From: Cyanobium sp. M30B3 | GTDB taxonomy: Bacteria > Cyanobacteriota > Cyanobacteriia > PCC-6307 > Cyanobiaceae | Assembly: GCA_018399015.1 (NCBI GenBank) | Contig: CP073761.1 | Span: 1 to 64,000 of the forward strand | DNA: 64,000 nt | Direction: 5' to 3' | Shown here: positions 18,122 to 29,710 of the stretch, piece by piece | Position numbering within the stretch: the first letter of the stretch is position 1 | Layout: every line of letters begins with the position of its first letter | Translations under genes and position numbers: made by a program | The notes under the pieces: model-generated | Seen by the model: only the letters and a program-made list of their open reading frames with translations | What the model was told of the DNA's origin: nothing | Database searches by the model: none

Positions 18122-18873
18122 TAGTGCTGATCCTCCGAACCACCCAGATACACATCAATCACCTGCGGATCGCGCTGAATCTCATCCATGGTTCCTTCAC
18201 AGAGCACGTGGCCCTGATGCAGAACCGTGACGGGGCTGTCAAGACGCCGGATGAATTCCATGTCGTGTTCAATCACCACCACGGTGTGATCTCCCGCCAG
18301 TGATTTGAGCAGATCGGCAGTGAGATCCGTCTCCTCATCGGTGAGGCCTGCCACTGGCTCGTCCACCAGCAGCAGGTCGGGATCCTGGCCCACCAGCATG
18401 GCAATCTCCAGCCACTGCTTCTGACCGTGGGAAAGCGAACCGGCGGGTCGATCGGCACGGGATTGCAGGGCCACGATCTCCATGAGCCTGGAGATACGAT
18501 CCCGCTGTTCGGCCGACGGCCGGCCGCCCAGCAGACTCCAGGGGGTTTTGGGTCGGCTCACCGCCAGGGCCAGATTCTGGCGAACGCTGAGCTTTTCGAA
18601 CACCCTGGGGCTCTGAAACTTGCGGCCGATGCCCAGGCGGGCAATGCTGAATTCCTGATCACCCAGCAGGGAGCGTCCCTTGAACACCACATCACCTGAT
18701 GTGGGTTTCACCTTACCCGTGATCACATCGAGAAAGGTGGTTTTCCCTGCTCCATTGGGGCCGATCACGGCCCGAAGCTCTCCGGGTTGCAGGCTGAGAT
18801 TGAGATCACGCAGGGCCAGAAAGCCATCAAAGCTCATGGTGATCTGGCGCAGCTCCAGCAGCGGTTGCGTCAC
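18121..18873 (-). CDS. urtD: Urea ABC transporter ATP-binding protein UrtD
   Basis: LivG-type ATPase, 250 residues. It has Walker A GPNGAGKTTFLDVITGKVKP, signature LSHGQKQWLEIAMLVGQDP and Walker B LLLVDEPVAGLTDEE. The LSHGQKQWLEI signature is typical of UrtD rather than branched-chain amino acid LivG. Its start overlaps the urtC stop by four bases. Confidence 0.96.
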   Translation of the reverse strand: MTQPLLELRQITMSFDGFLALRDLNLSLQPGELRAVIGPNGAGKTTFLDVITGKVKPTSGDVVFKGRSLLGDQEFSIARLGIGRKFQSPRVFEKLSVRQNLALAVSRPKTPWSLLGGRPSAEQRDRISRLMEIVALQSRADRPAGSLSHGQKQWLEIAMLVGQDPDLLLVDEPVAGLTDEETDLTADLLKSLAGDHTVVVIEHDMEFIRRLDSPVTVLHQGHVLCEGTMDEIQRDPQVIDVYLGGSEDQH

Positions 18874-20009
18874 AGCTGAACCTCCTCGTTGGCGTTCTGC
18901 TCCAGGCTCGGATACGTGGCCAAGGGCTGGGACAGGCCCATTCGCACCAGCAGATTGCGGGCACCGCCCTGGAACAGCCAGCCCAGCACCCCTTCAGGCA
19001 GAGCTGTAACCACCAGAATGAACAGACCACCCTGAATGAACAACCAACCCTCCGGCATCGCTTCACTCACCAGACTCTTGGCATAGTTGATGAACACGGC
19101 CCCGAGGATCGCGCCAAGCAATGTTCCTCGGCCACCGAGAGCAACCCAGATCACCATCTCGATCGAAAACGGCACAGACATGTACTGGGGGGTGACGATG
19201 CCTGATTGAACGGTGAACAGCGCGCCGGACAGTCCAGCCAGGCCGCCGGCGATGGCAAAGACAATCGTTTTGAAGGCCACCGGATTGAAGCCGGCAAAGC
19301 GAATCCTGGGCTCATCATCACGGATCGCGATCAGCACATGGCCAAAGCGGTCCCTCACCAGCCAGCGCACCAACAACCAGGCGACGATCACCAGAACGCC
19401 CGTGAGCCAGAAGAACAGGCGCTGCATCTGCTCTGACCCCACCAACTGGCCGAACAACACGGTGGTGTCGGTGGGCAGGCCATTGGTGCCATTGATCAAC
19501 TTCTGCTGGCCATTGAAGAAGTTGTAAAACACCAACAGGGCCGCCTGGGTGAGGATCGAGAAATACACCCCCTTGATGCGGTTACGGAACACCAGGAAAC
19601 CAAGCACGGCCGCCACCAGGGCAGGCACCAGCCAGAGGGCGATCAGGGTGAACAGGGGCGAGCGAAAGGGCTCCCAGAAGAACGGCAGGGCATTGACGCC
19701 ATAGAGACGAAAGAACTCAGGCAGGCCGCCACTGGCAGCTGAGGTGTTGAGCTGGAGGAACATGGCCACGGCATAGCCGCCAAGGGCAAAGAACACCCCC
19801 TGGCCAAGGCTGAGAATGCCGGTGAAACCCCAGATGAGATCGATCCCCAACGCCGCGATGGCCAGCGAGAGATAGCGACCCAACAAGTTCAGGCGGAACA
19901 CCGGAAGAACCGCGGGTGCTGCCACCAGAGCGGCCAGGAGCAGCACCCAGATGCCAACCCGCAACCAGCGGGACGAGGACTTCAGCGATGGGTTGAGCAC
20001 AGTCATCAA
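18870..20009 (-). CDS. urtC: Urea ABC transporter permease UrtC
   Basis: LivM-type membrane permease of 379 residues with about nine or ten hydrophobic helices. It begins with a helix WVLLLAALVAAPAVLPVF and contains IAALGIDLIWGFTGILSLGQGVFFALGGYAVAMFLQL, the conserved LivM block. The C-terminal tail is hydrophilic. It forms the urea channel with UrtB. The gene starts directly after the urtB stop. Confidence 0.95.
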   Translation of the reverse strand: MMTVLNPSLKSSSRWLRVGIWVLLLAALVAAPAVLPVFRLNLLGRYLSLAIAALGIDLIWGFTGILSLGQGVFFALGGYAVAMFLQLNTSAASGGLPEFFRLYGVNALPFFWEPFRSPLFTLIALWLVPALVAAVLGFLVFRNRIKGVYFSILTQAALLVFYNFFNGQQKLINGTNGLPTDTTVLFGQLVGSEQMQRLFFWLTGVLVIVAWLLVRWLVRDRFGHVLIAIRDDEPRIRFAGFNPVAFKTIVFAIAGGLAGLSGALFTVQSGIVTPQYMSVPFSIEMVIWVALGGRGTLLGAILGAVFINYAKSLVSEAMPEGWLFIQGGLFILVVTALPEGVLGWLFQGGARNLLVRMGLSQPLATYPSLEQNANEEVQL

Positions 20010-21164
20010 TCAGGCCTCCACCAGGCGTCCCTTCTGGGGGAACAACCCCGCAGGCCGGAACTGGAGAAACACCACGATCAGGGCAAAGACCAACACCCGG
20101 GCCATGCTGGTGGTGGCGAAGAAATCCACAACGCCCGCCAGGGGCGAGGGCATGCCAGGCCAGAGCTCGAGCAAGCGGCCAGCACCGATCAGGTCGGTCA
20201 TCACGCCGATGGCCAGGGAAGCGATCACGGTGCCGAGCAGATTGCCCACACCACCCAGCACCACCACCATGAAACAGCCCACGATGTAGGAGGCGCCCAC
20301 GTTGGGGCCCACCGAACCCAGCAGGGAGACGGCCACGCCGGCGACGCCGGCCAGACCTGAGCCAACGCCAAAGGTGAGCACATCCACGGTGTCGGTGGGG
20401 ATGCCCAGGCAATCGCTCATCGAGCGGTTCTGGGTCACGGCCCGAATCCGCATGCCCCAGACACTGCGGGCCAGAAACCAGCTGATGCCCAGTACGGCCA
20501 GCAGGGTGATCGCCATGATCACCAGCCGGGGCACGGGCATGGTGAGCCCGGCGATGTCCAGGCTGCCGCGCATCCAGGCCGGAGCGGTGACGTCCACGTT
20601 GCGGGGATTGGCCCGCGACAGGGAGCTGATCTGGGATCCGAGCGCTGCGGCTACGAGCACCCCCACCAGGGCTGAACCAGCCCAGCTGGCAAAGCGGGTG
20701 AGCCGTCCGCGGGGGCCCTGCAGAAGGCGCTCGGGCATCAAAACAGGAGCGAGCATGGCCAGCAGCAGCGCCAGCACCAGGCCGGCCGCGGAAGCCAGGG
20801 GCACACTGCGAACAAACTGCTGCAGAATCAGGCTCACCCCCCAGGTGGCCAGCAGGGTTTCCAGCGGACTGCCATAGAGGCGGCGGATCACGGTGCGTTC
20901 CAGAAGGATGCCCACCACCCCACTCACCACGAAGGCGGCCACCAGGGCCACCAGCACGTAGGCGTCGTAGAAGGGCTGCAGAAACGGCAGCCGGAAGATC
21001 AGCTGCACCACGTAGGTGGTGTAAGCACCCAGCATGATCAATTCGCCATGGGCAAGATTGATCACACCCATCAGGCCAAACACGATGGCCAGACCAAGGG
21101 CTGCAATCAACAGAACCGCGCCGATCGCGACACCATTAAAGAGACTTTCAACAAGGAGCTGCAC
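20010..21164 (-). CDS. urtB: Urea ABC transporter permease UrtB
   Basis: LivH-type permease, about 384 residues from the GTG at 21164 (VQLLVESLFNGVAIGAVLLIAALGLAIVFGLMGVINLAHGELIMLGAY). A TTG at 21200 would add 12 polar residues and is less likely. There are several membrane helices and a middle region that differs from LivH. Partner of UrtC. A 115-base gap separates it from urtA; no promoter could be assigned there. Confidence 0.93.
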   Translation of the reverse strand: MQLLVESLFNGVAIGAVLLIAALGLAIVFGLMGVINLAHGELIMLGAYTTYVVQLIFRLPFLQPFYDAYVLVALVAAFVVSGVVGILLERTVIRRLYGSPLETLLATWGVSLILQQFVRSVPLASAAGLVLALLLAMLAPVLMPERLLQGPRGRLTRFASWAGSALVGVLVAAALGSQISSLSRANPRNVDVTAPAWMRGSLDIAGLTMPVPRLVIMAITLLAVLGISWFLARSVWGMRIRAVTQNRSMSDCLGIPTDTVDVLTFGVGSGLAGVAGVAVSLLGSVGPNVGASYIVGCFMVVVLGGVGNLLGTVIASLAIGVMTDLIGAGRLLELWPGMPSPLAGVVDFFATTSMARVLVFALIVVFLQFRPAGLFPQKGRLVEA

Positions 21165-21279
21165 TGCAAACCAAGCAGAACGTTGACAGGGGCATTTCAA
21201 ATCAAAAATGGGGAGGAATCCTCAACGGATGCCCCCCCGGCAAAGCATGACAACCAGGGCTCAGACCCTGAAGTCGAAC

Positions 21280-22569
21280 TCAGAGCTTGTAGCGCTCGCC
21301 CTTGCTGGGATCGCTCCAATCGCAGGCAAAGCCCTTTGAGGAAGGCTCAAACTGGTTCCACGCCTGGGGATCAATTGGAGAATCGCTTTCTTCAATGATC
21401 TTGAACTGGCCCTCAGGCGTGATCTGGCCGATCCGCACAGTCTGGGAGATGTGGTGATTGGGCCGCACCTCAATCGGGCCTTGAGGCGCATCGAACTGGA
21501 TGCCGATCAGGGCTTCGCGCACCTTGGCATTATCGAAAGTGCCAGCCTTCTCAACGGCCATCTTCCACAGATAAACCATGTTGTAAGCCGATTCCTGGGG
21601 ATCAGCCACTACACGATCGGAACCATACTTCTGCTTGAAGTCTTCAGCAAACTTCTTGGAGGCAGGTGTATCGATCGACATCATGTAGTTCCAGGCACCA
21701 TAGTGACCCGCCAGGAACTCAGGACCGATCTGACCGATTTCTTCCTCAGCGATCGAGTAGCTCATCACGTAGTAGCCGTTTTCAGGCGTGATGCCAGCAT
21801 CCTGGATCTGCTTGAAGAAAGCGACGTTCTGGTCGCCGTTCAAAGTGTTGATGATCACGCCCCCATCGGGCAGGGCAGCCTTGATCTTGGCAATGATCGG
21901 GGCCACCTCGGTGTTGCCCAGGGGCAGATAGTCCTCACCCACAACCTCGCCGCCGAGCGACTTCAGCTGCTCTTTGGTGATGGTGTTGGAGGTGCGGGGG
22001 AATACGTAGTCTGAACCCACCAGGAAGAAGGGCTTACCGGCTGCCGGTGACTCCTTGAACATGAAGAAGGTGGCCGGCTCCGACTGCTGGTTCGGGGTGG
22101 CACCGGTATAGAAGATGTTGCGGGAGCACTCCTGGCCTTCGTACTGAATCGGATAGAACAGGAAGGCATCCTTGGATTCGAACACCGGCAGCATGGCCTT
22201 GCGGCTGGCCGAGGTCCAGCCACCGAACACCACGGGAACCTTGTCCTGGTCGATCAGCTTGGCTGCCTTCTCGGCAAAGGTGGGCCAATCGGATGCACCG
22301 TCTTCAACGATGTATTCAATCTTGTATCGCTTGCCATCCACCAGAACACCGCCGGCGGCGTTGATCTCGTCGATTGCCATCTTCTCGGTGTCCACCAGGG
22401 TGGACTCCGAAATCGCCATGGTGCCTGTGAGGGAATGCAGAATCCCTACCTTCACCGAATCGTCGAAGTCACCAGCTGCCTGTTCACCTGGACCGCAGGC
22501 AGCCAGGGAAAATGCGACAACAGAGAACGTGGCGCCGGCAGCAATGCGGCGAATCTGGATGGGGATCAT
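21280..22569 (-). CDS. urtA: Urea ABC transporter substrate-binding lipoprotein UrtA
   Basis: Periplasmic urea receptor, 429 residues from the ATG at 22569. It has a lipoprotein signal with lipobox SLAACG at about residues 21-26. The binding domain opens VKVGILHSLTGTMAISESTLVDTEKMAIDEINAAGG, with VVFGGWTSASRKAMLPVFE and FLFYPIQYEGQECSRNIFYTGATPNQQ, all hallmarks of UrtA. An NtcA-like site lies 99 bases upstream. It lies downstream of ureG on the same strand, about 130 bases away. Confidence 0.97.
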   Translation of the reverse strand: MIPIQIRRIAAGATFSVVAFSLAACGPGEQAAGDFDDSVKVGILHSLTGTMAISESTLVDTEKMAIDEINAAGGVLVDGKRYKIEYIVEDGASDWPTFAEKAAKLIDQDKVPVVFGGWTSASRKAMLPVFESKDAFLFYPIQYEGQECSRNIFYTGATPNQQSEPATFFMFKESPAAGKPFFLVGSDYVFPRTSNTITKEQLKSLGGEVVGEDYLPLGNTEVAPIIAKIKAALPDGGVIINTLNGDQNVAFFKQIQDAGITPENGYYVMSYSIAEEEIGQIGPEFLAGHYGAWNYMMSIDTPASKKFAEDFKQKYGSDRVVADPQESAYNMVYLWKMAVEKAGTFDNAKVREALIGIQFDAPQGPIEVRPNHHISQTVRIGQITPEGQFKIIEESDSPIDPQAWNQFEPSSKGFACDWSDPSKGERYKL

Positions 22570-22636
22570 GCGGATCAAGCTCAAAGGGAGCCCAGGAAGA
22601 CAGCGGCAGGATTGAGCCCGTGGCGCTGACGGCAAT

Positions 22637-22660
22637 GGCAAGGTAAAGAAACACCTTGCC
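22637..22660. promoter_or_regulatory. Inverted repeat between ureG and urtA
   Basis: GGCAAGGT (22637-22644) and ACCTTGCC (22653-22660) are perfect 8-base arms with an 8-base A-rich loop. On the minus strand this is 40-100 bases after the ureG stop and lies across the expected urtA -10 region (TTACCT). It may be an operator or a weak terminator for ureG. No T-run follows it. Confidence 0.55.
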
Positions 22661-22667
22661 CGCACAT

Positions 22668-22681
22668 GTAACAAGCGCGAC
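22668..22681 (-). promoter_or_regulatory. NtcA-like binding site upstream of urtA
   Basis: The minus strand reads GTC-N8-TAC, one mismatch from the NtcA consensus GTAN8TAC; the plus strand reads GTAACAAGCGCGAC. A TTACCT that could serve as the -10 begins about 21 bases downstream in the urtA direction, a spacing usual for NtcA-activated promoters. The same GTAACAA core is found before nrtA and narB. Confidence 0.55.
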
Positions 22682-22701
22682 CGAATCAATCCGCGAGAGA
22701 T

Positions 22702-23301
<600 letters not shown>

Positions 23302-23308
23302 CGCCCGC

Positions 23309-24043
23309 TCAGCTCCTGAACAACCGGGAGTAGAGCTCAGCATGGCGCAGCTGGGCCAGGCCGGCGCCCACGCCGCCGCTCCAGAGGCTCTGGGGGTCGG
23401 CCGCCGCCAGCTCCGCCGCCCGCTCGGCGATCAGGGGGGCGAGCTGCAGCTGCAGCCGCTGCCCCTCGGTGGCGCCCAGGGGCACCAGGCGCACGGCCGC
23501 ACTGATCTGGTTGGCGGTCCAGCCGTAGAGGTAGGCCTCCTCCAGCTCGGGCGAGCCGATCTCCAGGCAGACCCCGGCCCAGGCGAAGGCCGCCGGCCAG
23601 GCGAGCTGGAGGCGAGAGAGAGGACCCGCTGCAGCCGCCACGCCCACCGGCAGCGGCCAGCCCAGGTCGGCCAGCAGCTGCAGCAGCGAAGCGCCCATCT
23701 GGCGCTGCTGGGCCCGCACCTCCGGCGCCTCGCGCAGGGCCAGCAGCCAGCCGTCGAGATCGACCACGGCCGCCAGCGGCTCAGGCCCCGAATCGGCATC
23801 GGCCTCCAGGGCCTGGCGCAGCGGCGCGAGGGCGGCCGCCTCCAGGGTGAGGGTGCCCCGATCCAGCTCGGCCTCCAGCCAGTGCTGCAGGCCGGCAGCG
23901 TCGTCCAGGCGCCCCGCCTGCACCAGCGCTTCCAAGCCTTCGGAATAGCTGAAGGCCCCCACCGGCAGCGCCGGACTCACCAGCTGCATCAGCCGCAGCC
24001 GGGCGCCGGCGGCCGCGCCACCCGGCTCAGTGGTGGTGGCCAT
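23309..24043 (-). CDS. ureF: Urease accessory protein UreF
   Basis: Helical urease chaperone component, forming a complex with UreD and UreG. About 244 residues from ATG 24043 (MATTTEPGG); an ATG at 24058 adds five residues. Family blocks include [31 protein letters not shown] near the N terminus and [22 protein letters not shown] in the C-terminal half. The gene start overlaps the end of ureE. Confidence 0.95.
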   Translation of the reverse strand: MATTTEPGGAAAGARLRLMQLVSPALPVGAFSYSEGLEALVQAGRLDDAAGLQHWLEAELDRGTLTLEAAALAPLRQALEADADSGPEPLAAVVDLDGWLLALREAPEVRAQQRQMGASLLQLLADLGWPLPVGVAAAAGPLSRLQLAWPAAFAWAGVCLEIGSPELEEAYLYGWTANQISAAVRLVPLGATEGQRLQLQLAPLIAERAAELAAADPQSLWSGGVGAGLAQLRHAELYSRLFRS

Positions 24044-24529
24044 GGCCCGATCCCCCATAGGCACCCGGCTCCGGCAGGAAGGGGGCCTCCAGGCACTCCA
24101 CCTGCAGGCCCCGTTGCCGCAGCAGGTCGGCCAGCACGCTGTCCTGCAGCAGCAGCAACCGGTCGGGGTGGAGCTCCATGGCCACGTGGCGATTGCCGAG
24201 GTGATAGGCCGCCTGGAGCAGGGCCAGCGGGTCGGGGCTGCGCACCTGCAGCAGGGCTTCGGCGGCGGCCAGCACCTCCACCGCCACCCCGGGGGTTCCC
24301 CCGCCCCGATCGGCCGTGCCGGGAGCCGCCACAACCGCCGGCAGGAGCCACTCCCCGGCTGCAATGGCGCCTGGCGGGGCAGCTGGAGCAACACCGTCTG
24401 GCCGTCCTGGCAGTGGCGCCGGCCCCGCAGCTGGGCGCGCTCATCGGCCCGCAGGGCCAGGCGCCAGTGCTGGGCCAGCTGGGGGGGCCGGCTCCACTGG
24501 CGCCGGGTGAGCAGCAGCACCTCGGCCAT
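24027..24529 (-). pseudogene. ureE: Urease nickel chaperone UreE, interrupted by a one-base frameshift
   Basis: UreE delivers nickel to urease. The N-terminal part starts at ATG 24529 (MAEVLLLTRRQW) and reads to about 24357. The rest (from EWLLPAVVAAPGTADRGG, with PLALLQAAYHLGNRHVAMELH, ending in the His tail GHGHHH) is in another frame and stops at 24027. The total is 503 bases, two above a multiple of three. One added C on this strand in the C4 run at 24353-24356 would restore one frame of about 167 residues. Apart from this indel both halves look intact. A sequencing error, a recent inactivation and slippage-based expression are all possible. The start overlaps the hydrolase stop (TGATG). 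Confidence 0.85.
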
Positions 24530-26196
24530 CAGCCGTTCTCCTGGAGGGTGGGCGCCACCTCCAGCAACTGCTCGCGGCTCAGCCGGGGGCGCAGCAGCAG
24601 CGGCAGGGGGTCGAGGGGGAGTGCAACGCCCGTCTCCGCCTGGGCCGGTGTCACCAGGGCCGGCATCGGAACCGTGGGCCGCAGGCTGCGGTCGAAGAAC
24701 GCACGGGCCAGCCCCTGCAGTTCCGTGCGGGCAAGGGAGCGGTCGGGGCCGAGCAGGAAGGGCGGCAGGGGAGCATCGCCATTGAGAAAGGAGAGATGGG
24801 TGCCGTTCTGCTGCAGCACCAGCAGTGCCTCGGGCTGGCGCACGGCGGTGAACGGCACCAGTTGCTGGGGCAGGGGCGGGGCGAACAGGTCCTGGGTACC
24901 GGCCACCATCATCACGGGCACGGGCAGCTCCGCCATCGACGCCGCAGAGAAGATGGGGTTGGTGACCGGGTTGACCGCCACCGCCACCCGCACCCTGGGG
25001 TCGCGGAACGAGCGCGTCTCCACCACCTGGCCAGGGGCCTGGCACTGCCAGACCACCGCTGGATCCAGCACCACCTGGTTGGGATCGGCCAGGGCAGCGC
25101 AGGCCTGGCGGAGATGGTCCCAGTCCAGGGGGGCCCCGGCCAGGGCGATGGCGGTGTACCCCCCCAGCGACTGGCCGAGCACCCCCACCGCCGTGGTGTC
25201 CACCCGCTCACCCCAGCGCTCCCGCACCTGGTCGATCAGGTCGCTGACGCTGTGGGGTTGGCCAAACCAGGCGTTCGGATCGGGGATGGCGCCGCCGCCC
25301 TGCAGCACCGCCCCCACCGCCTGAGCACTGGTGAAGGGAAAGTCGAGTGCCGCCACCGCATAGCCGTGGGAGGCGAGGTGCCGCCCCAGATAGAGCAGGG
25401 CATTCATGTCGGTGTTCAGTCCCGGGGCCAGGACCACCAGGGGCACGGGCCCGGCAGCTGGGGGCCCAGGGGCCTGGCCCCCCGGCAGATAGGCCAGGGC
25501 CTGAATGGTGGCCCCATCCCGCCCCCTGAAGACAAAGCGCTCAGCGGCAACAGGCTGCTCGCCTGCCGCCGCCAGGGCCGCCAGGTCGGGCCCCGGCCCC
25601 GGGGCGCCTCCCCCCAGGGCCGCCAGGCGGGAATAGAGCTGGTTCTGCAGATTCAGCTGACCCGTGAGCTGATGCACCAGCGACAGCACCGCCGCGGCAT
25701 TGATGCGCAGGGCCTCCAGGGGATAGACCTCCAGCACATCCAGCAGGCGCAGCTCCCCCTGCCGGGCGGCGGCGAGCACCAGGGCGGACGTCAGGGCGGG
25801 CTCCAGCTCGGCCGGAGAGCCATCCAGCACCTTCACCAACTGCTGCAGGGTGTGCTGGCCGAGGTCGGTGGACAGCGCATTGGCGACCATCGCCGCCGAG
25901 ACCGGCACGCTCTGGTTGAGGGCGACGCGCAGGGCCTGGCGATCGGCGGGGCTGAGCCGGTTGAGATACCAGCGCAGCTCCGGCTCCACGCTGCCATCGC
26001 GGGCAAATCGGGCCAGGGCCGACACCGGCAGGGAGCGTTCCGCCTGCCAGAAGCTCACGGTGACCCGCTCAGCCGCCCGCAGGGGCTGCCACGCCAGTCC
26101 AGGCAAGGCGGCCGTGAGCGCCAGGCCGAGGGCTGCAGCGGCTCGCCCCAGCCGCGCATGCAGCCACACACGGCACTGCGGGCGGGGGCTGGTCAT
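24529..26196 (-). CDS. Secreted alpha/beta hydrolase with N-terminal DUF1400-like region
   Basis: 555 residues. A signal peptide (about 1-40) is followed by a cyanobacterial DUF1400-type helical region (ERVTVSFWQAERSLPVSALARFARDG, then DVLEVYPLEALRINAAAVL). After a linker comes an alpha/beta hydrolase domain with LVVLAPGLNTDMNALLYLGRHLASHGYAVAALDFP, a nucleophile elbow GQSLGGYTA and, late, a His within NGTHLSF. The substrate is unknown (lipase, esterase or dienelactone-hydrolase-like). It heads the ureEFG-urt gene string and its TGA overlaps the ureE ATG, so it is probably cotranscribed, although no role in urea use is known. Confidence 0.85.
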   Translation of the reverse strand: MTSPRPQCRVWLHARLGRAAAALGLALTAALPGLAWQPLRAAERVTVSFWQAERSLPVSALARFARDGSVEPELRWYLNRLSPADRQALRVALNQSVPVSAAMVANALSTDLGQHTLQQLVKVLDGSPAELEPALTSALVLAAARQGELRLLDVLEVYPLEALRINAAAVLSLVHQLTGQLNLQNQLYSRLAALGGGAPGPGPDLAALAAAGEQPVAAERFVFRGRDGATIQALAYLPGGQAPGPPAAGPVPLVVLAPGLNTDMNALLYLGRHLASHGYAVAALDFPFTSAQAVGAVLQGGGAIPDPNAWFGQPHSVSDLIDQVRERWGERVDTTAVGVLGQSLGGYTAIALAGAPLDWDHLRQACAALADPNQVVLDPAVVWQCQAPGQVVETRSFRDPRVRVAVAVNPVTNPIFSAASMAELPVPVMMVAGTQDLFAPPLPQQLVPFTAVRQPEALLVLQQNGTHLSFLNGDAPLPPFLLGPDRSLARTELQGLARAFFDRSLRPTVPMPALVTPAQAETGVALPLDPLPLLLRPRLSREQLLEVAPTLQENG

Positions 26197-26229
26197 GATG
26201 CAGGCACATCCCCGCTCACCCTACAAACG

Positions 26230-27192
26230 GTGCTGGCGAACGCAAGCGGCGACACCGACACTCCAGCGGGGACGCGGTGGCAGGCCGAAGCCTGGCTGGA
26301 GCTGGAGCGGCCCGCCCCCGGCGCACCCGTGCGCTTCCAGGCCGGTGCCCGCGCACCCCTGAAGTGGCAGCGGGGGCGCCACCACAGCGATGGCTCGCTG
26401 GAATTGCCCCTGCTCCACACCGCCGGTGGCCTGGTGGGGGGCGACCGGTTGCTGCTGCGGGTGCACGGCCGTGGCGATGCCCAGGCCCTGCTCACCAGCG
26501 TGGCGGCCCAGAAGGTGTACGGCTCGGTGGGGCGGTTCCGCCAGCAGGCCGGCAACCCCTGGAGCCGGCATGAGCTGCAGGTGACCCTGGACGCGGGCAG
26601 CTGGCTGGAGTGGATGCCCCAGGAGCTGGTGATGTACGCCGATGCCCTGCTGGAGCAGCGGCTGCGGGTGCGGCTGGCGGAGGGGGCCAGTTTCCTCTGC
26701 ACCGACGTGGTGCGCCTGGGCCGCAGTGCCGCCGGGGAAACCCTGAACCGGGGCTGCTGGCGCTCGCGGCTGGAGATCTGCCGCCAGGGTGGTGGCGGGC
26801 GCCGCTGGGAGCTGGTGGATGCCCTCAGCCTCGATGGCACCTGCCTGCAGGGGGAGCACGGCATGGCCGGCTGGCCGGTGTTCGGCAGCCTGGTGTGGGT
26901 GGCGCCCTGCCAGCTGGACGCCCCGACCCTGGGCCGGGTGCTGGAGCAGGCGCGGCGCAGCCGGGGGGATCTGCAGGGCGACATGGCCTGCGGTCTGCTG
27001 GGCACCGGTCTGCTGGGCACCGGTCTGGTGGCCCGCTACCGCGGCCCCTCCAGCCAGGCCGCCCGCCACTGGTTCACCCGCATCTGGGCGGCCGTGCGCC
27101 AGGCCTGCGGCCAACCGATTCCCGAGCTGCCGCGGGTGTGGCCCTTCCAGGAACAGCCCCTGGCCGGCTTCTCCCCGGCCGAGCCGGCCTGA
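26230..27192 (+). CDS. ureD: Urease accessory protein UreD
   Basis: Urease chaperone scaffold. About 320 residues from the GTG at 26230, divergent from the hydrolase gene by 33 bases. Family blocks are PLKWQRGRHHSDGSLELPLLHTAGGLVGGDRLLLRV, LTSVAAQKVYGSVGR, WLEWMPQELVMYADALLEQRL and LLGTGLVARYRGPS. The long open frame upstream of 26230 is the antisense shadow of the hydrolase gene. A 15-base in-frame tandem repeat near the 3' end (26992-27031) duplicates the LLGTG segment. Confidence 0.93.
   Translation: MLANASGDTDTPAGTRWQAEAWLELERPAPGAPVRFQAGARAPLKWQRGRHHSDGSLELPLLHTAGGLVGGDRLLLRVHGRGDAQALLTSVAAQKVYGSVGRFRQQAGNPWSRHELQVTLDAGSWLEWMPQELVMYADALLEQRLRVRLAEGASFLCTDVVRLGRSAAGETLNRGCWRSRLEICRQGGGGRRWELVDALSLDGTCLQGEHGMAGWPVFGSLVWVAPCQLDAPTLGRVLEQARRSRGDLQGDMACGLLGTGLLGTGLVARYRGPSSQAARHWFTRIWAAVRQACGQPIPELPRVWPFQEQPLAGFSPAEPA
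26992..27031. repeat. 15-base in-frame tandem repeat inside ureD
   Basis: GGTCTGCTGGGCACC occurs at 26992-27006 and 27007-27021, followed by a partial third copy. It encodes GLLGTGLLGTGL. In many UreD proteins a single LLG(S/T)GLV segment is found here, so this looks like a recent in-frame duplication. Confidence 0.85.
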
Positions 27193-27289
27193 TGGGAGCG
27201 ATGGGTGACGGGCATGGGCTGGCAGACGTTTGATCTGAACAGGCCAGAACCGCCCACGCCTGCCACAGTTGCGGTGTGTATCCCGATCC

Positions 27290-27592
27290 ATGCATCTCAC
27301 CCCCCAGGAAAAGGACAAGCTGCTGATCGTCACCGCCGCCCTGCTGGCGGAGCGGCGGCTCAACCGCGGCCTCAGGCTCAACCACCCCGAAGCCGTGGCC
27401 TGGCTGAGCTTCCAGGTGCTCGAGGGCGCCCGCGACGGCAAGAGCGTGGCGTCGCTGATGGCCGAGGGCAGCACCTGGCTCAGCCGCGACCAGGTGATGG
27501 AGGGGGTGCCGGAGCTGATCCACGACGTGCAGATCGAAGCGGTGTTTCCCGACGGCACCAAGCTCGTGACCCTGCACGACCCCATTCGCTGA
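27290..27592 (+). CDS. ureA: Urease gamma subunit
   Basis: Small structural subunit of nickel urease, 100 residues, from ATG 27290: [37 protein letters not shown]. The C-terminal block is [21 protein letters not shown]. Full length matches the family exactly. It precedes ureB by 23 bases. Confidence 0.98.
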   Translation: MHLTPQEKDKLLIVTAALLAERRLNRGLRLNHPEAVAWLSFQVLEGARDGKSVASLMAEGSTWLSRDQVMEGVPELIHDVQIEAVFPDGTKLVTLHDPIR

Positions 27593-27615
27593 GCCTGCGC
27601 TCCCCTCCCCCCGCC

Positions 27616-27933
27616 ATGTCCCCCCCCATTCCCGGCGAACTCCTGCCCGAACCCGGCGAGATCGAGCTCAACGCCGGCCGGCCCATCACCACGATCACGG
27701 TGGCCAACACGGGCGACCGGCCCGTGCAGGTGGGCTCCCACTTCCACTTCCACGAGGCCAACAGCGCCCTCAGGTTCGACCGCGACGCCGCCCGCGGCCA
27801 GCGGCTCGACATCCCCGCCGGCACGGCGATCCGTTTCGAACCGGGAGACAGCCGCGATGTGAACCTGGTGCCCTTCGCCGGCGAGCGCCGCGTGTTCGGC
27901 TTCAACGGCCTGATCAACGGCCCCCTGGACTAG
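27616..27933 (+). CDS. ureB: Urease beta subunit
   Basis: Structural subunit of urease, 105 residues. Typical segments are [46 protein letters not shown] and [13 protein letters not shown]. It is followed after 64 bases by ureC. Start ATG 27616. Confidence 0.98.
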   Translation: MSPPIPGELLPEPGEIELNAGRPITTITVANTGDRPVQVGSHFHFHEANSALRFDRDAARGQRLDIPAGTAIRFEPGDSRDVNLVPFAGERRVFGFNGLINGPLD

Positions 27934-27997
27934 CGCGGGGCGCCAAGCCAACCGCGCACCCACCTGCCCCCGCTCCGCCGCCAGCCGGCCTCACCCC

Positions 27998-29706
<1,709 letters not shown>

Positions 29707-29710
<4 letters not shown>

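Noticed and set aside
24796-26229. Upstream extension of the ureD frame
   Set aside because: This part runs opposite the hydrolase gene and has shadow composition; UreD likeness starts only after the GTG at 26230.
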